Under the pieces are notes generated by a model. It did not search any database and was not told where the DNA came from. It saw only the letters and a list, made by a program, of their open reading frames with translations. DNA of 64,000 nt. Source: Podospora comata (taxonomy: Eukaryota > Ascomycota > Sordariomycetes > Sordariales > Podosporaceae). Shown here piece by piece: positions 11,824-25,700 of the stretch (positions within the stretch are counted from its first letter, which is position 1; each line of letters begins with the position of its first letter). The stretch covers positions 992,001 to 1,056,000 of the forward strand of contig CP071494.1 of assembly GCA_017354895.1 (NCBI GenBank), read 5' to 3'. The position numbers and the translations under genes are program-made.

Positions 11824-11987
11824 TGGTCAGATTGGAGGAGCTGCTGTTACCGCCCCCCCGGTCCCCCCGCTGGGAGTTTGCAACTGATAGCTCCCGAGTT
11901 CGATTCCGAAGTAAACCCACTGAGGGTTTCGTAGCCGGCCACCCTCAAGGGTTGGCCGGTGAGCTTTTGCTTTATTTTTTGGCGATT
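11824..11987 (+). other. Candidate Pol III-type unit or tRNA-derived SINE-like element
   Basis: An A-box-like word (TGGTCAGATTGG, 11824-11835) is followed 62 bases later by a near-perfect B box (GTTCGATTCC, 11898-11907). Then come two hairpins (AAACCC/GGGTTT at 11913-11929; CCGGCC/GGCCGG at 11935-11959, extended by an inner CCCT/AGGG) and T runs from 11965. The sequence does not fold as a tRNA cloverleaf. With no second copy in the window the SINE reading is only an inference. Confidence 0.3.
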
Positions 11988-14900
11988 TCTTTGCGATTTC
12001 ATTTATTTATTGTGGTTGTTGTGTAGTTGCCTAGGTGGGTGGATACCTATCACATGGAATGGGACGATGAGACTTGCTTTGTGTGTATGGTGGAAGGTTT
12101 GAGAAGGGGTTTGTTTACTTTGTGATGAGGGTATTTTGAGAGAAGAGCGAAGGTCTTGTGATCCCTCCATCTCTCTTTTATTGCTCTGTTTGATTGAGCA
12201 GTCCATCCATCTGCCTTTTGATCTGGTACGTGACAGGGCTAACCTTTTGCTCTTGATCAACTTCATTGTAGGTGGTAGCCCTTTGTTTACATAGCTACTC
12301 CTAACCGTGGTCTGTGGTAAGGTTTTGTTGGTCTGGCAAACCACCACGTAAGCTTGTGGTTCAAACAACGTTTCGTGTATTCATTCAGACCCTCCGTCAT
12401 CTCCAAGGATAGACAGATGGGCCATGATATCACCCTTCCTTTTCACTTGGTACGTTTCAACACACACTGTGTAGAACTAGTTCGCCAAATGTACCTTCTA
12501 GTCACTACACGCTGAGTAAGAGAGAGGGATTCAGACGCCAGAGTTGAACAGCATGAAGCTAACATCTGCTCACACATGACAAATTGGCCATGTGTAAACA
12601 GGCAAAACGCTCATTCGTTCATCTCGAGCAAGCAAGCAAGCGAGCTGGTTCAGGGAGCTAGGTATAGTACACCGCATCTTTGGTCTTGGTCTCGTCTTGG
12701 TCCTAGGTTTGGTTGGTTGCCTTTGTTCTTCCCTTCTTTCTCCATGCGGTGTCGTGTCTGGTATGCCATGCCATGCCTCTAGGGTCCTCATGATCGAGTC
12801 CAAACGATCGGAAGGGGTCCAACGTCCGTTCACGCCCATGTGTTGTTGCGTCTGCTGTGTCCCCCCCTTTTTCTTTCCAACCCCTGAAGTTGTCGTCAGC
12901 TTGCATTCAGCGATTTCTTTCAGGGTCCAAGTTATTTTTTTCCCCACCCTCCGGCCGGGCTGGCCTGGTTGGACTTGAGAGTTCGATCGATCTGGGATTT
13001 TAGGCAGGGTCCCTCACATCAAGTGGGCATGTCGTCATTGACCCTTGGATTTATCAAGGGCGACCCTTGGGCTTGACATTCTGATGTTGAGTGGGAGGGG
13101 GAAATCCAGGAATCCCATCATCCCGCCCGGTTCCACTAGGGACTGGCTTCCCTTGACTTGGCTGATTGGGTGTTAGGGATGAGATCTGAACCTTGGCTGC
13201 TGCAAGATCAAGGTCATATCGGTCCCGTTCATGGGGCACGAGGTGCGAGAAAGGCCACGAGGAGCTTGTGCCTGTGTATCGTGTTAGGTGTGATGAGGGT
13301 GGTTGACTGGACCCTAGGTGCAGATGAGGGTGGTCAGGTACGACTCTTACACGACAGTGTCAAGGGGTTTTCAAGTCGGTCTTTTGGCTTTGAACTCGGC
13401 GATGAGAGGGAGAGGGATGGGGGGGGATCCTTGTGATGATTTTCTGTTGAGAGGCATGTTGATACGTGCGATTTTCAGGGTCTGAGACTTGCAAGCGGTG
13501 TCAGGGACAGGATGGGATACGACGGGGGAGCAGGCCGAGTGGTGGTGGTTGACGTTGTTGTGATAATGGAATGTGTTGCTCATCTTGGCAGGGGTCGAAG
13601 ACGAGGGCGAGGAGGGGGCCCGGGACGTGCTAGATGACGGTTGCAAACTTCCCGGAATGAAGTCGTATATAATGGGCAGGAGCGGCCTCGATGCTCCTTC
13701 TCCCCAACGGATCGGACGGCTTGGCTTCTGAAAGGTAGGATTATGGAAAGAGCGATGCTTCTCCTGCCGTCATTGACAGCTGAGGTTGGATTCTAAGCCG
13801 TGTATTACTCATCAGCAGAGGCTAGAAACCGGAGGTCCCTTCTTGCAGTCGATAAGGCCGCACGCGAGTATCACATTGTGACATGCATCCTGTCGTACAC
13901 CTTGTGTGAGGTTGTACACACACGAGGCCACACGGTCAGTCAATGGCATCTAAAAACGCCCTCGCGGGGATTCGAAAAATTCGGATCCTTGGCCTTGTTT
14001 ATGGTTGTAACACCCCCATCGGAGTGTTCTAGAAGATGAGCAGCGTGGAGGTTTATTGGATGCGGTTCGGATCTGGATATCTAATACTGCCTGAAACTGT
14101 TGTCAGATATTGCAGCGGCAAGTCAACGGCTAGGTAGGCATGCACGAATGTTCTATCAGAGCTTGTTCTACTCGATCAAGTCTATCACTGGTTGATCATA
14201 CATGCCAACCATCCATCCAGAACCTCATAACACCATGACTCCTCGAGTAAACATCCCTCACTTGACAACAGCAGGGACCTACCTGTCAAAACTGCACCCT
14301 CCCGCGGCCCGATCTTCGCATGCCAAAGAAATAGAACCCATGTTCACATTTCCTTGGTTTTTGTAAACTTTCCAGTCAGTCCGGGTTTTTGGATCCGGCC
14401 TCTCGTTCCCCAGCTCACCCGCCGCGCCCGTCAGTCAAAGCTGTTGTTTTACTCTGACCCGAACCACACTGGAGTGCATATGTCTGATCCAGATCCAGGG
14501 ACGCATTACCCGTCCGCTTCCCAGAGCCGATCCGGGCAATTTGTTTCAATCTTTGGGATCGAGCGGCTCTTGGGGGTGCTTTTGAGACATATTATCGATT
14601 TAGACCGCCTTTTAGACGTCAGTTGTATTTTTCTTTTTCTTGCTTTCGGGGGATGCCTCGAACTTGGACACTCACGATACATACGACAAAGACAATACAA
14701 CCATTTCGTTCACCGACATGGTAGACAGGGCAGACAAGCCAAAACACAAGAGAGGACCACAACAGAAAAGACAGCTTCTGGACCAGAGCAGAAACACCAC
14801 ATTAGCCAGCAGCGGTGTGTTTGGAATCGGATCTGCTTGGCTCCCTGGAATACATGTGCATAGGGTCCAGGCAAAGCCAAACCGCCGATACATACTCTGC

Positions 14901-17590
14901 AGCTGGGACCGTCTCCCAGCTTTCCTGCGAGGAGTTTCTGGAAGCCTTGTCAGCCTGCAAAGGAAAGGCAACCCGTCGAGCTAACAGCGTCTTCCCTTGC
15001 GTCCCATGACACGAGCCTGCCATGCTCTCGCCAGTCGTTGGGACACAAGCGAGACCCCTTCCAATATGGCAAATGCAGGTTTGTCTTCTTGCTCGCCGTC
15101 TTCCATCATGTGTCACTGCGCGCTGATTGAAACACCCTATCTGATAGCTTGTTCGTCCGGTCAAATTTGGACGGCTGATATAGGCCAACCTACCACACAG
15201 TGTATGCAGGCTGAGCCCCATAGCCAGAACTGATATGTGATATCCTTCTCCCTTGGCTCGTCTCTTCCTCCTTTCCCGCACCACCAACACGGGGAGGCCA
15301 ACGAGCAAACAGAAACAAATCGTACGCCTTGTCATGCGCGCGTGCAGCAGTAGTGTCATCTGAGGAGTCCCACTCCCCCTTCACAATCGCAATCGACATC
15401 TCGATTCTTCATCTTGCATTATTCGATTTTCTATTTTCCATCTTACGATTTCACCCGTACCCGCCTTTTCAGCTGAGAGAGTTTGCTTTCCCAGTGGGCG
15501 GCTCTATCCTTGACTTGGCAAGCTGCAGATTGCAGATGCAGCTGAGAGTCAAACTAGTAGCTCCAGATCGAAAAGAAAGTAGAGAAAGGAGGATTGGGTG
15601 TTCTAGACCCGAGGAATTGTGTTGGTAGAAGACTTCTGAGCTTTCACTCAAGCCGGAGTAAGCGCCGTAAACATATTTCCAAGATTGCAAATGTCTGATG
15701 AGTGCATCATCGCCTTCTTCGAGATGATATGATGCTCCTGGTACAGTATGTGGTTGCATTTCCCCCGGCGGCGTGTTGGTTTTGGCAAGCTTTTTTCCTC
15801 CACCACCCACACGCCCTCCCCCCTCAAATGCGGCTTTTTTTTTCTTCTTCCCTCCCACTCAATGCATGCAACCGACAAACTCCATCATCCCAGAAGTTCG
15901 GTCGGGCAGAAGTGGATGAACTCGGAATGATAGCCTACGGCTCGTTTGCGAGCACAGTGTGTACTTACTCCACAGATTTCGTGCCATTCCCATTCCTACG
16001 GACCACCACCACTGGGCAGAAACCCCGCACAGTGCACCTACCACCCCACAAGCCAGATCTCGTGACGTCAGTTGACTGACTGTTGCGGTCGAGATTAGCG
16101 AGGGGAGGAGTGAGCTTGGCAGGTAGAGGTACTTTGTTGGCGGGGGTATTAAATTCTCCAATCATACACCTGAGTTGCTTTCATGACAGCAATTCGACTG
16201 CGCCGCAGGGTTCAGTCATCATTAGGGGGAGGCGAATGATATCATTGATGATGGTTTTAGATGGATGGTTTAGAAGATTAAAAGCGGGGGGTGGAAGTGA
16301 TTGTTGGCTTTGATATCGACAGCTGGACCCTGATCTGTTGGCCAAACGCTGCTCTCCAACCAGTGCGAGGGGTAACCGTTCCAGCTGTTGGTTACAGATT
16401 GGCGCTTGCGAGCAATTCAAAACTGGAATTCTTGGTACTAGTGTTTTTAAATGCCAAAACGGTGTTGTCTGTCGGACTCCAGTTTATAGCTAGGCCCCGC
16501 CCGCACGCACTGAGAAGCGTTCTCAGCCTTGCCACAGTGCGGGCTGAGGGGGGTACCTCAAGGTACACAGCTATCCGGCCGCCGCCCACCAGTCAGCCAC
16601 CTAGATCGATTTCCCGTTTCTGAGTGGTTAAAAAAAGGGGGGGTAAAGATCTGCGACCTGTCGATTGGAGCGGGCGGGCCCTACATGATGGAGGTTTTGA
16701 TGGGGCCACGCGCGCGTGTGTGGAATCGAGAGAACACAAAAGTCTGTTGTGTGTTTGGCAGGTGATCGGGTGGGAGTCCAATGAGATCTCGATTAGATAT
16801 GTAGAGGTTTGATTAAGCCAGAGATGTTGGGATTGGGAGGTAGGTTGACGATGAGGTTTTCGTTTCTTACCCTATGAAAGAAAAATGACAACAAATCGGA
16901 AAGACAAAAACCTTCCTGCCAGGTGGGCTGACATTTTTTATTTTTTTTTCGCTTGGTGGCAGAGTAGTATGGGGTAGACGAGATTTCTCTCATGTTGCAG
17001 CTGGAATGAATTGTGATGATGCAGTTACCCGTTTCTTGTGTGTCCCAAACCTACACAACCACTCACAAAGCACGAGCCGATGATTATCCATCCGCTTCGT
17101 CTCTCTCCAAAACCAAAGCCCGGTTCTCGGTTCTCCATCATTATCGTTTATATTTTTTTGCGTTGCGGCCGCAGCTCGAGGTCTCTCTCTCTCCGTTTCT
17201 TTATCATAGGGTACCACAAATAGTTGCACAATGCTGCCCAAATTTTGCCTCCTTTTCTCTCCCTAAACCCGTTCCCGAACCGTGTGTACACTTCCCGAGC
17301 ATGTGTTTCGGCCCGGGAAAACGAATGGGTAAGTGAAGTAAAATCACCTGATGGTCTCGGTCCGACGTAAAGGTAGCTTTTGGTTTCTTCTTCTTAAAGA
17401 GGGGGAGGAGAGCAAGCAGTTCCACACCCACACCGGCCGGACCGCGACTTGCACTGACTATGATGAGTTGGCAAACAGGTAAAGTGGACTTGTCAGACCG
17501 TTGCACGACCTTTTCTTTTTTGCCTTTTCCTCTCTCCCTCACTTCCTCGACTGGGTATTCTTCCGTGGACCGGAGGAGGAGTAGGAGGAG

Positions 17591-17621
17591 GACGACGTCG
17601 ACGACGACGACGACGACGACG
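17591..17621 (+). repeat. (GAC)n trinucleotide repeat
   Basis: GACGACGTC followed by about eight GAC/CGA units, ending at GGCG. It is in noncoding sequence. Confidence 0.85.
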
Positions 17622-18007
17622 GCGAAAAAGAGAAGAAAAGGCTGATGATGGGGGAATGATCTGTCAGATCTGGTCGGCCGCGGAAAGGAGGATGGGGAAA
17701 TATCCTCCGGTGGGGCGATCATTCTTTTTTTCATTTTTCTAATCGGTAAGCATAAAAATGGCACGAGAGAACTGAGAAAGTTGAACCCGGGGAGCCGGGG
17801 CCATGATGTGGGAAAAGAAGGCTAGAAACGCCTCTTCCGCTTTGCATGATGACTGCTTGCGTTGCGGGTGTGTGATCTGTTCTATCGTGCTTTCTTAGCT
17901 CACCTAACCAACTTCCTCGATAACTCAGCATGCACTGTGGCGGTGTCAAAACTTTGGTGATTGATGGCTTGGGAAGAATTTGAAACCCAATGACCCGATT
18001 CCTGGCT

Positions 18008-18042
18008 CCCTCTCTCTCGCTCTCTCTCTCACACACACACAC
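18008..18042 (+). repeat. Compound (CT)n(CA)n tract
   Basis: CT-rich CCCTCTCTCTCGCTCTCTCTCTC is followed directly by an ACAC run. It is noncoding. Confidence 0.85.
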
Positions 18043-20304
18043 ATAGGTTGAGGTAATGGTGGTCGGTAAGGTACACCCATCCACCTCCCCCCTTCCCCAT
18101 TTCGGGATCCGACATCCAGGGTCCACGATATTTTTTTTGGCATTTCCCCCCTCATCACAAGTATAGCAATCTATGCTCGGCCCGCTGCGTGTCTTTTAGC
18201 TCTTTATAAGCACCGAGTGACAAGTTCAGTGATCGACACTTTTCTCCTTCTCTGGGGGTAACGGTCAGCAAGCTTCAGACAGCAGATAACTGAGCATGGA
18301 ATGAAGATCTTGATGCCCAAGGGCGCACAAGCATTTTATTTTTCTATATCGATATCATTTGTCAGAGCTAGGGGGCTATGATTGATCAAGTCAGCTACCT
18401 GAACAGACAAGACAAGATCTTCGATTTCTCAATAGGCAAGAGTGAGAGAGAGGGGCGGGGGAGGAAGGGTGGATGGATATTGGTGGGGAAGGGGCAGCCC
18501 GTCAATCAATTAATCACTCGGATCGGGCTTGACGGGAATGTGCATGAGGGAAAGGGAGTTGATCAAATGTATTGGGTGGCATGGTTTGTGTGTATCTTGA
18601 CTATCAACTGCACATGTTCCTTCCACACCCACCACCACCCTATTCGACAAGAGGGTGAATATTGACCAAAAGGTCAGATGTTTGGCGCCTCTTTTTCTTT
18701 TCTTCTAGTGGCCAGAATGTTGCATTTGAACTGGCGGGAGCAGCACGACTAGCTGATTGCCTTGTATTGTTGGTCATTCGGTTTCCTCTCTGATGTTGGA
18801 TCCATGTTTGTTTCGCCACGGTGGTATTTAACTTTCGAACAGGGCAACGGTGGGCAATAGACATCAACGCACCTGTCAAACCTCTTTACCTACGTGCCTA
18901 CCTACCTTGCTCCTACTTCTCAAAACTTATCCCAAAGTGTGTATTGGGGGAAAAAGAAGTAGCATACAAAACTGCCGTGCCCTTCCACCACAACACAACA
19001 CTCCATACACTCCATCGGCTAAACCTGCCCTGTGTCACCAACACCATCAACTCACATTTCCATCCATCCACCCAGCCAAACAAGGGACCACCCGCAGCCC
19101 ACACGCAGCCTCCTCAAACAAAACCGCAAGATAATTCCTCTCCCCATCCCAGTAGGGATTCCCGGCCCTTCCTTTCCCGATTCCGAACCAGCAGCTGTCA
19201 GAAAATGTTCGGGCGACAGGAAAACTGTGTGTGTGTGCTTGTATCAAAAGCCAGCCAAGCTCCTGACTTTGACCATGCAACTATCCGTCCGATTTTCTTG
19301 CACCTCTTCTTATACAGTATGAAAAGGTAAAACGCCACTACATGTAAAAAGTTGCACTTTCTTTCCATGTCAAAAGTATGATCAATCAGTGGTGTTGGTG
19401 TGAATCCGAGCCTCTGTGTGTGTATTGTGTCACTAAAGGTGCCCAAACTTGCCATGCCTGCCCTCCCACCATAATCACTCTCCCCGAAACACCATCATTA
19501 TATTTCGCAAGAAAAACCACAACGTCACACACACGACCAACCGAACAAGTCTTTTCACAAAAACGACACACACCACCCTCAAGAAAAACGTACCACACAC
19601 ACGCACACACACACACACCTGCGAAACTCAAAATCAAAACATAACCTCTCTCAAAATATCTCTGTTTCTTTCTCTTTCTTCTTCTCTTCTCACATATAAC
19701 TCAAACACACACACAAGTTACACACCCTGCCCCCCCCGCCCCTCCCCAATGATAAAAAACAAAAATGCCATGAACACTCCCCCCTCCCCCAGTGATAACA
19801 CCTTCCCCTTCCCCCCCCCAACCCCCAACCCCTACCTTTGCCCCACCGTATATGTTTGTACTCTTCTTTCTCCCCATTGCACCATAAAACAAAAGCCAGC
19901 CAGCCAGTAGCAAAAAAGAAAATCAAGTCCCAATAACACAAGTCTTTCAGGCGAGAACAGCAAAAAGGAAAAAAGGGAAAAAAAAGAGGGGTATATGTAT
20001 ATACAAATATCAACCGTACACAAACCAAAAAAAAAACAAAAAAAAAGATCTTCCTATTCGCATTTTCCACTTCTTTTTTATTCCTCCTCCTCCCCGGCGG
20101 CAGTGGTGGTTGTTGCAAAGGTGATTGAATATATTTCCTTCCCCCACAAGGAGAAAAAAAACGTATTCGGGTATTCGAAAAACATTGGGTGTGTGATATA
20201 AAAAAACGACATGGTTGCAGAAGACGGATACACGTGTTTGTTGCCTGGAAGGAGAGAAGACCAAAAGAAGAAAAAAAACAAAAAAGAAAAAAGACCGGTC
20301 AATA

Positions 20305-21944
20305 CTAGCTCCGGTCCTCGGATGGCTTCGGCCTCAGCGACCTCTGATCAAGCTGCCTTTTTCGCTCCAGTTTCGCATAGTGAAGACCGCAGGCGTTGCA
20401 TAGCGTCCTCGCCCCGTCAGGACCGCGCCTCCACTCTGGGGTGTCAATCCTGTTGCAGCTGTGACACCGTCCGGGAGGAGCCGCACGCTGTTTTGATAAC
20501 TTTGTTAGCTTGCCATGTGCCATTTATCCGGTAACCATCTGTCAGACAACAAAAAAAAAAAAAACTTACGCCGCGCCGCTTCTTAACCTCGTTCAGACTG
20601 TAGGCTGGCTTCATCCCGTCGTTGTACATGGCCACATCCTCGTCCTCGGGCTTTCGGCCGTGATCGCGCGCTCGCTCGTCCTGAATTCTATTCCGTTGAA
20701 TCATTTCCCGCACCTCCTCGAGCTTCTTAAGGGCAAGCAGGAGGCTGTTGAGAAGCCCGCCGACCTCGTTCTCGGTGGGCATTCTCGACAGGATGGGCTG
20801 TGAGCCACCCTGCTCCCGTGCGGCAGCTACGTAGGCCTCGGCAAAATTGAAGCCAGTACGGCACGAGTTGGCAACCTGGTATAATTTGTTAGCATCTGAG
20901 TTTTGGCATCACGGTTCAAGATGCGACTTACGATTTGCAGAGCATCTTGGTAGCCATATGTTTCGTAATGCTTGTCCAGGGCGGCCTTGTAGTCCGACAA
21001 CCGATGGTGCATATATTCGCTGTTTTCCTCACCATACGCAGGTGGCCGTTGCGAATCATATGGGGATGAGAAGCCTGGTCCTGAGCTTCTAGGGGATGCT
21101 GGGTATGCCGACAGAGGCAACTGTCCAGGTGGCAGGCGTCCGGTTTCAGAATAAAGCCCTGGCAACTGCTGCGGCGGCTGCTCGCGATGGCCAGCGCTGA
21201 GAGGCGGTTGTTGTGGCTGCGGTGGCCTGTGGTCCGACTCAACCAAGTCGACTTTGTGTGCATGTGAAGGGGAGTGGTGTGGCCCCGAGAAAGTGTTCAG
21301 TGGTGGAGGTGCAGGTCGGCTAGCCAAAGCAGGCCGTGATGGGTCAGAGAAGGCAGGGAGGGTATCTGATCGTGGGTAACCCGACGATACAGGATGCAGT
21401 GTTCTTGGCGACTGGTTCTTCTCGACTCCAGCCTCAAAGGACCGTGGCGGACCTGTGAGCGATGCGACCGAGAAAGGCGCTGGGAGGCTCTGAGGAGGCA
21501 TTTGTTGAGGCACTGGCGGTGCAAATGACCCAGGCTTTGTCCCCGAGATGACTTCGGAGATGGAAGGGAGGGATTGCCGGTGGTTGTTAGCGGATTCCGG
21601 TTCTTCAGCCGACCGGCGCGGCTCAACCGGCGAGATCATGCCAGGGATGCTGGTGACGGGAGCCGAGTGTGGGTATCCCGAATTATACGAAGAGTGATGT
21701 TGATGGTAACCCGGGGCGCTCGGGCTGATGATGGTAGCGGTCGCCATGTTTTGCCCTTCTCTATACGAGGTATCGATGCGTTGGTCTCGAGGTCGTCTAT
21801 CAAAATGATCCAAGGGGTTACTGTTGGCAGTTGGAATTCCACTGGAGAATTGAGAATGTTAGACGCGCCTTGGGGGAGGGAGCAGCAGCAATCAAGCAAA
21901 GAAGTCACAAACCTTTGCCTGTTACCCGAATCACCCGCTTCCAT
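20305..21944 (-). CDS. nsdD: GATA zinc-finger developmental regulator NsdD/SUB-1 type
   Basis: Four exons on the minus strand, 21944-21913, 21841-20932, 20875-20570 and 20487-20305, give 476 residues, close to Aspergillus NsdD. The introns (71, 56 and 82 bases) have GTTTGT or GTAAGT donors and CTAAC branch sites; the tiny first exon encodes [10 protein letters not shown]. Residues 1 to about 300 are disordered and rich in P, S, H and Q. Residues 305-410 are helical ([19 protein letters not shown]) and end in the basic KKRRG. The C terminus holds one class IVb GATA finger, C424-x2-C427-x18-C446-x2-C449 ([19 protein letters not shown]), with a basic tail for WGATAR binding. In Aspergillus and Neurospora (sub-1) this factor is needed for sexual fruiting-body development and represses conidiation; SUB-1 is light-responsive. 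The gene sits between two very long noncoding flanks. Confidence 0.93.
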
Positions 21945-22708
21945 AGCGGGTCTTGTTCAAACTATGTGTGTATATATATCCTTCAAGCAAGCAAGGCGCT
22001 ACGGGGTGTGTTTGACGTGCAGATTGACGGGTGGTGCTTGTCGAGTGCGCACAGTCGCTACCATCCAGCTGGCGGTGACGGTCGGACTTGGGACCGTTTT
22101 TGGCGTCGGCTCTGCGGCTCAATCAGGGCCGGGTGGGCAACGGTGGTTCGGCGAACGTATAAGAATGCTATTGTCGGCTTTCCGCTTTTCAGTTCCGTAG
22201 GCAGTCCGCGGGCCAATTCCTGAGAGGAGAGGCCTAATAGCACTCAACAAGCACGGGGCGATGCTGCAAGAATCCTCAAAGGGCACGGCGGCGATAGATT
22301 GGGGTGGGGGGTGGAAGGCAGTAGGTCACAGGCGTGCAAAAGACGGACAGGAAAGGAAGGCCAGGTGGAGGTGGGCGGACAGGCGCGGTTTTGTGTCTTT
22401 CCTTATTTTGTTAGGGGACCCGGGCAGAGGGGGCTGCTGAGGCTAGAGGACTCGCAGATAGCCAGCCGCTCGGGGGGAGAAGGGGGGGGGAAAGGTAGGT
22501 ATGTATGTGTACTGTGTGGGTTTGGGGTGGATTGGAGGGAGGGGCGATCGAGATCAGGTGTGGGTCACCACTCTCCCGTGGAAATGGATTGTGGGAAACG
22601 TGCTGTTTCCCCCCGGACCCTTGTGTCTCGCGCCGACGTGAGACCAGGTACCTCGACCAAGCGTTAGCGTTCCCAGCTCCGCACCTCGCAAGCCTGGGCA
22701 GAGAAGCA

Positions 22709-22797
22709 GCCAGCCAGCCAGCCTACGGATACAGCCAGCCAGCGACCAGTCAGCCAGCCCGTCCACAGCACAGCACAGCACAGCACAGCGCAGCTCC
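22709..22797. repeat. Degenerate CAGC/CAGCA tandem tract
   Basis: AGCC units (22709-22760) grade into CACAG pentamers (22766-22790). It lies about 0.8 kb upstream of the nsdD start. Confidence 0.75.
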
Positions 22798-25700
22798 CAC
22801 AGCAGCAAGCACCAAACAGCTCACTCACCCCCCTCTTTTCGAGCCGAGTGAGAAGAGGAAAGCAAGCTGCCAAGCCCGGGCTACCAGATTCGATGATGCC
22901 TGTGCCGTGTTGATGTCACTGTCCTGTCAATCTGGACGATCGTTGCGAAGAAACCGAAAAGGCGGAACAATTCGCTCTCGGCCCTGGCGGGCTCGTGTGG
23001 TTGGCCAGAAATCCCTCTGCCTGGATAGTGATGACGACTGGTCGTTGGAATTGGGAGCTGGTGCACCGTAGTCAAAGCAGAAGAGACAGGAAAAGAGAAG
23101 AGAAAGCGAAAGCGACCGGGCCGCTGATGGGCGAGGGCCGGACGACAGACAGGAATTATTACACCTTCTCTCTCTCACCTCGAGGTGGGAGCACCTCCAA
23201 GCTGCAACGCGGGTAGATGAGTCTGGTAGTGGCAGTTTATCGCTTGCTGTGCGTACACTACCGTGCTCTGTGTGCCTCACACAAAGTCGGAGAAAAAGAC
23301 GGGAGGACTTGAAAAGGCTCTCCCTCTCCCCAGATCGATTGGAAAACATGCTACAGTATGTAAAGTACTGGTACTTGCCCAACAGCGTCTTATGTCCGCA
23401 GTCTCTTTTGCTGGTTGCTGCTGCAGCATCAGGCACTTTCTGGAAATGCTCTCTACCTGTTCTTCCAAGTACTGTACTGTACCTTGCGGTACCGGAAACG
23501 ATCGCGTTCCCGGCATGGCATGGCATGGCTTCTCCCTCTCTCTGATGAGATTTGATGAACCGATGCGCGGGTCGTCCAGTCAGGAAATGCAGTTGGTTTG
23601 AGTGGGGGAGGGAAAGGGGGTGCATGGGGGCGCCATCTCATGCTCCACCTGATGCTTGGGTTACCACTGGGCTGGGGCCTTGCTGCGATGCTGGCTGGGA
23701 TTTTGGTCAGCCAGGAATTTGGTACCCCAGCCCGATGCGGTGAGGGCGAACCTTGTCGCCTGGTTGGCCGGCTTCCTGCCGAGTCCACTTTGTCCACGGG
23801 TACTTGGCGGTACCAGGAGATGTCGACACCCCGTCACCGTACCGTGTGCTCTTTTTGGCTTCGAACTGTGTCGTTGCTTCCTCCTCGACAGAAGAAGGAA
23901 AACGTCAGCGCCCAGCAAAAAAAAAAAAAAAAAGCAAAAAAAAAAACGCCAGCTGACAAGGAAACACCCCCCAAGGTCTCCAAGGTGGGTGCATTCGATC
24001 TGCAGGATCCTTTTCAAGTCACGTTATTAGAAGAACATGACAGATAACAGTCTCAACCACAATCATTGTTTGATCAAATGGCAAGTTCCGCCGTCGTCCC
24101 GAGCTGCTGCCATTGACTGCCGCATTCAAGAGGGCGGCTCACATCTCTATCCGTATGTACACGGCCTCTGTCCCCGCACACAGAAGATCTGGCTATCGGA
24201 TCGGACATTGCCCCCCGATCTGAGTGCCGTATCGTGCCACTGTGCCTCCACCATAGGTCAGCTTTTGAGCGCGTACGTAAGGTAGCTATTGTATGTGTGT
24301 ACTAGGTGGCATGTTGGGCAGATAAGGAAACATCCAGGCAGCAGCAAACACGCCCAGCGTCATAGTGTATAAAAGTCTGGTTAAGCTTATGTTACGGACC
24401 TATTTGTCGGGTCGCTCAGGTCGGCAATGGAGGCTGCACCAACAACAGCTGGAGAGCACTTGTTTCTGTGGTGGGTTTTCGGTAGGGAATCTCTGACTCT
24501 GCCGAGGCCAATTCATCACTATCGCACGATTTCACCCTGGTGTTTGCCCGGCTTGGCGTCACATTCTAGAAGGAAAATGTCTGTGACTGCCCCCTATGCT
24601 GGATCGAGATCCCTGGTCTTAGCCCCCTTTGTCGTGTAAATCGTTGCTGTAAACGGCAATCTCAGCCAGACCAGATGGATGGGACGGATGAGATGACGCC
24701 TTTGTTCCAATACAACCGCTGTTTATACTATCTGGCCGGCCGTCTGGCTCTGCTTGAATGTGCTGTCACAGGGCGCTGTGGAACAGCGTCGTAGCTGTGA
24801 GCTATTGAGGAGTTATATCCAGTGGTTGCTCACTAGTCCAGTCGGGGCACTCCGAGCATAGCAGACTGCCGATTTCCCCAGCGATCGGTACCGGTATCTC
24901 GGCGGAGAATGTGCATAAGCAGTTCCCTGCTTTTCAGTCGGCTCCGTGGTCCGCTGGAGGGCTCAGCAGAGGGAAAATTGCCAACGGTTGGCAGTTTTCC
25001 AGTCCCGGCATCTGTCAGAGGATGCCAGTGCTCAAGGCGGCTGGTCTGGCAGCCGCTGACCTGACAAACCCACCTGATGGAGGGGTAGTATTCCGACCTC
25101 TCCATCTCCGCCTCGACGAATGGGCTGTGGCATCACACTGCTCCCAGGTGCACTCAGCCATATGAGCTGGCACTCTGGTGCGTGATACAAACAGTGCGGT
25201 GTTGCTACCAGCGGCTCCCAGAGATATGCCGAGCGAGGTGAATGAAAAGGCCTCATCGTGGTCAGAAGAGGCGGGCCCCCGTCCAGCATGAAATTCCCTC
25301 TATCGAATTCTGGCTTTTATGACGAATCTCCAAGCGGGAATAGTGTCAGGTATCGCATCCGCTCCATCCTCTCGCCCCTCCAAATTTCCGGGTCCCCCAG
25401 CGTGGGGCCGCCGCGAGTGTCGTGTCGTGATGGATTCAGGAGGTTCGCACACGAGAAATACGACGCTGTTCCAACACCAGCACGTGGGCTCTTGCTGGGT
25501 TGTACCACGGGATACCCTGAGGATTTCGAGGGAGCGGTTTGAGCCGAAAGATTGGGCCACAAGGGGTTTCTCATCGATCGGATCTGGCCTGGTGTCCCCG
25601 CTGACGGGCAAGGGTCATGAGATGAAAGGACACGGCCAATCTTGAGTGCCACAGTGCATGGCGCTAGGCTGGCAGGCCTGCGTGCTGAAAGGTTGCGGTT

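Larger units (their letters stand above)
11520..20304. other. 8.8-kb gene-poor interval between the MFS gene and nsdD
   Basis: I found no credible coding region in 8.8 kb: the open frames are short, biased by simple sequence, and lack family motifs. Contents: a Pol III-like motif unit (11824-11987), TATA-like words on the plus strand (TATATAATG at 13666, TTTATAAG near 18203), a (GAC)n run (17591-17621), a compound CT/CA tract (18008-18042), a CA tract (19592-19619), and many C-only or A-only runs between 19600 and 20300. The right end should hold the nsdD 3' UTR. Long noncoding transcripts are possible but not shown. Confidence 0.6.

Noticed and set aside
11880-11960. Possible tRNA around GAGTTCGATTCC
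   Set aside because: The T-loop-like word is convincing but no acceptor, D or anticodon stems pair around it, so it is kept only as a Pol III-like motif unit.
21971-21978. TATATATA as TATA box for nsdD
   Set aside because: It lies only 27 bases before the start codon, so transcription would begin at or inside the coding sequence. It is not a likely main promoter.
22505-23625. Overlapping open frames of about 190-230 codons on both strands
   Set aside because: They consist of simple CAGC-type repeats and Arg/Ser/Pro-rich low-complexity sequence without motifs. Frames on both strands overlap, as expected by chance in GC-rich DNA.
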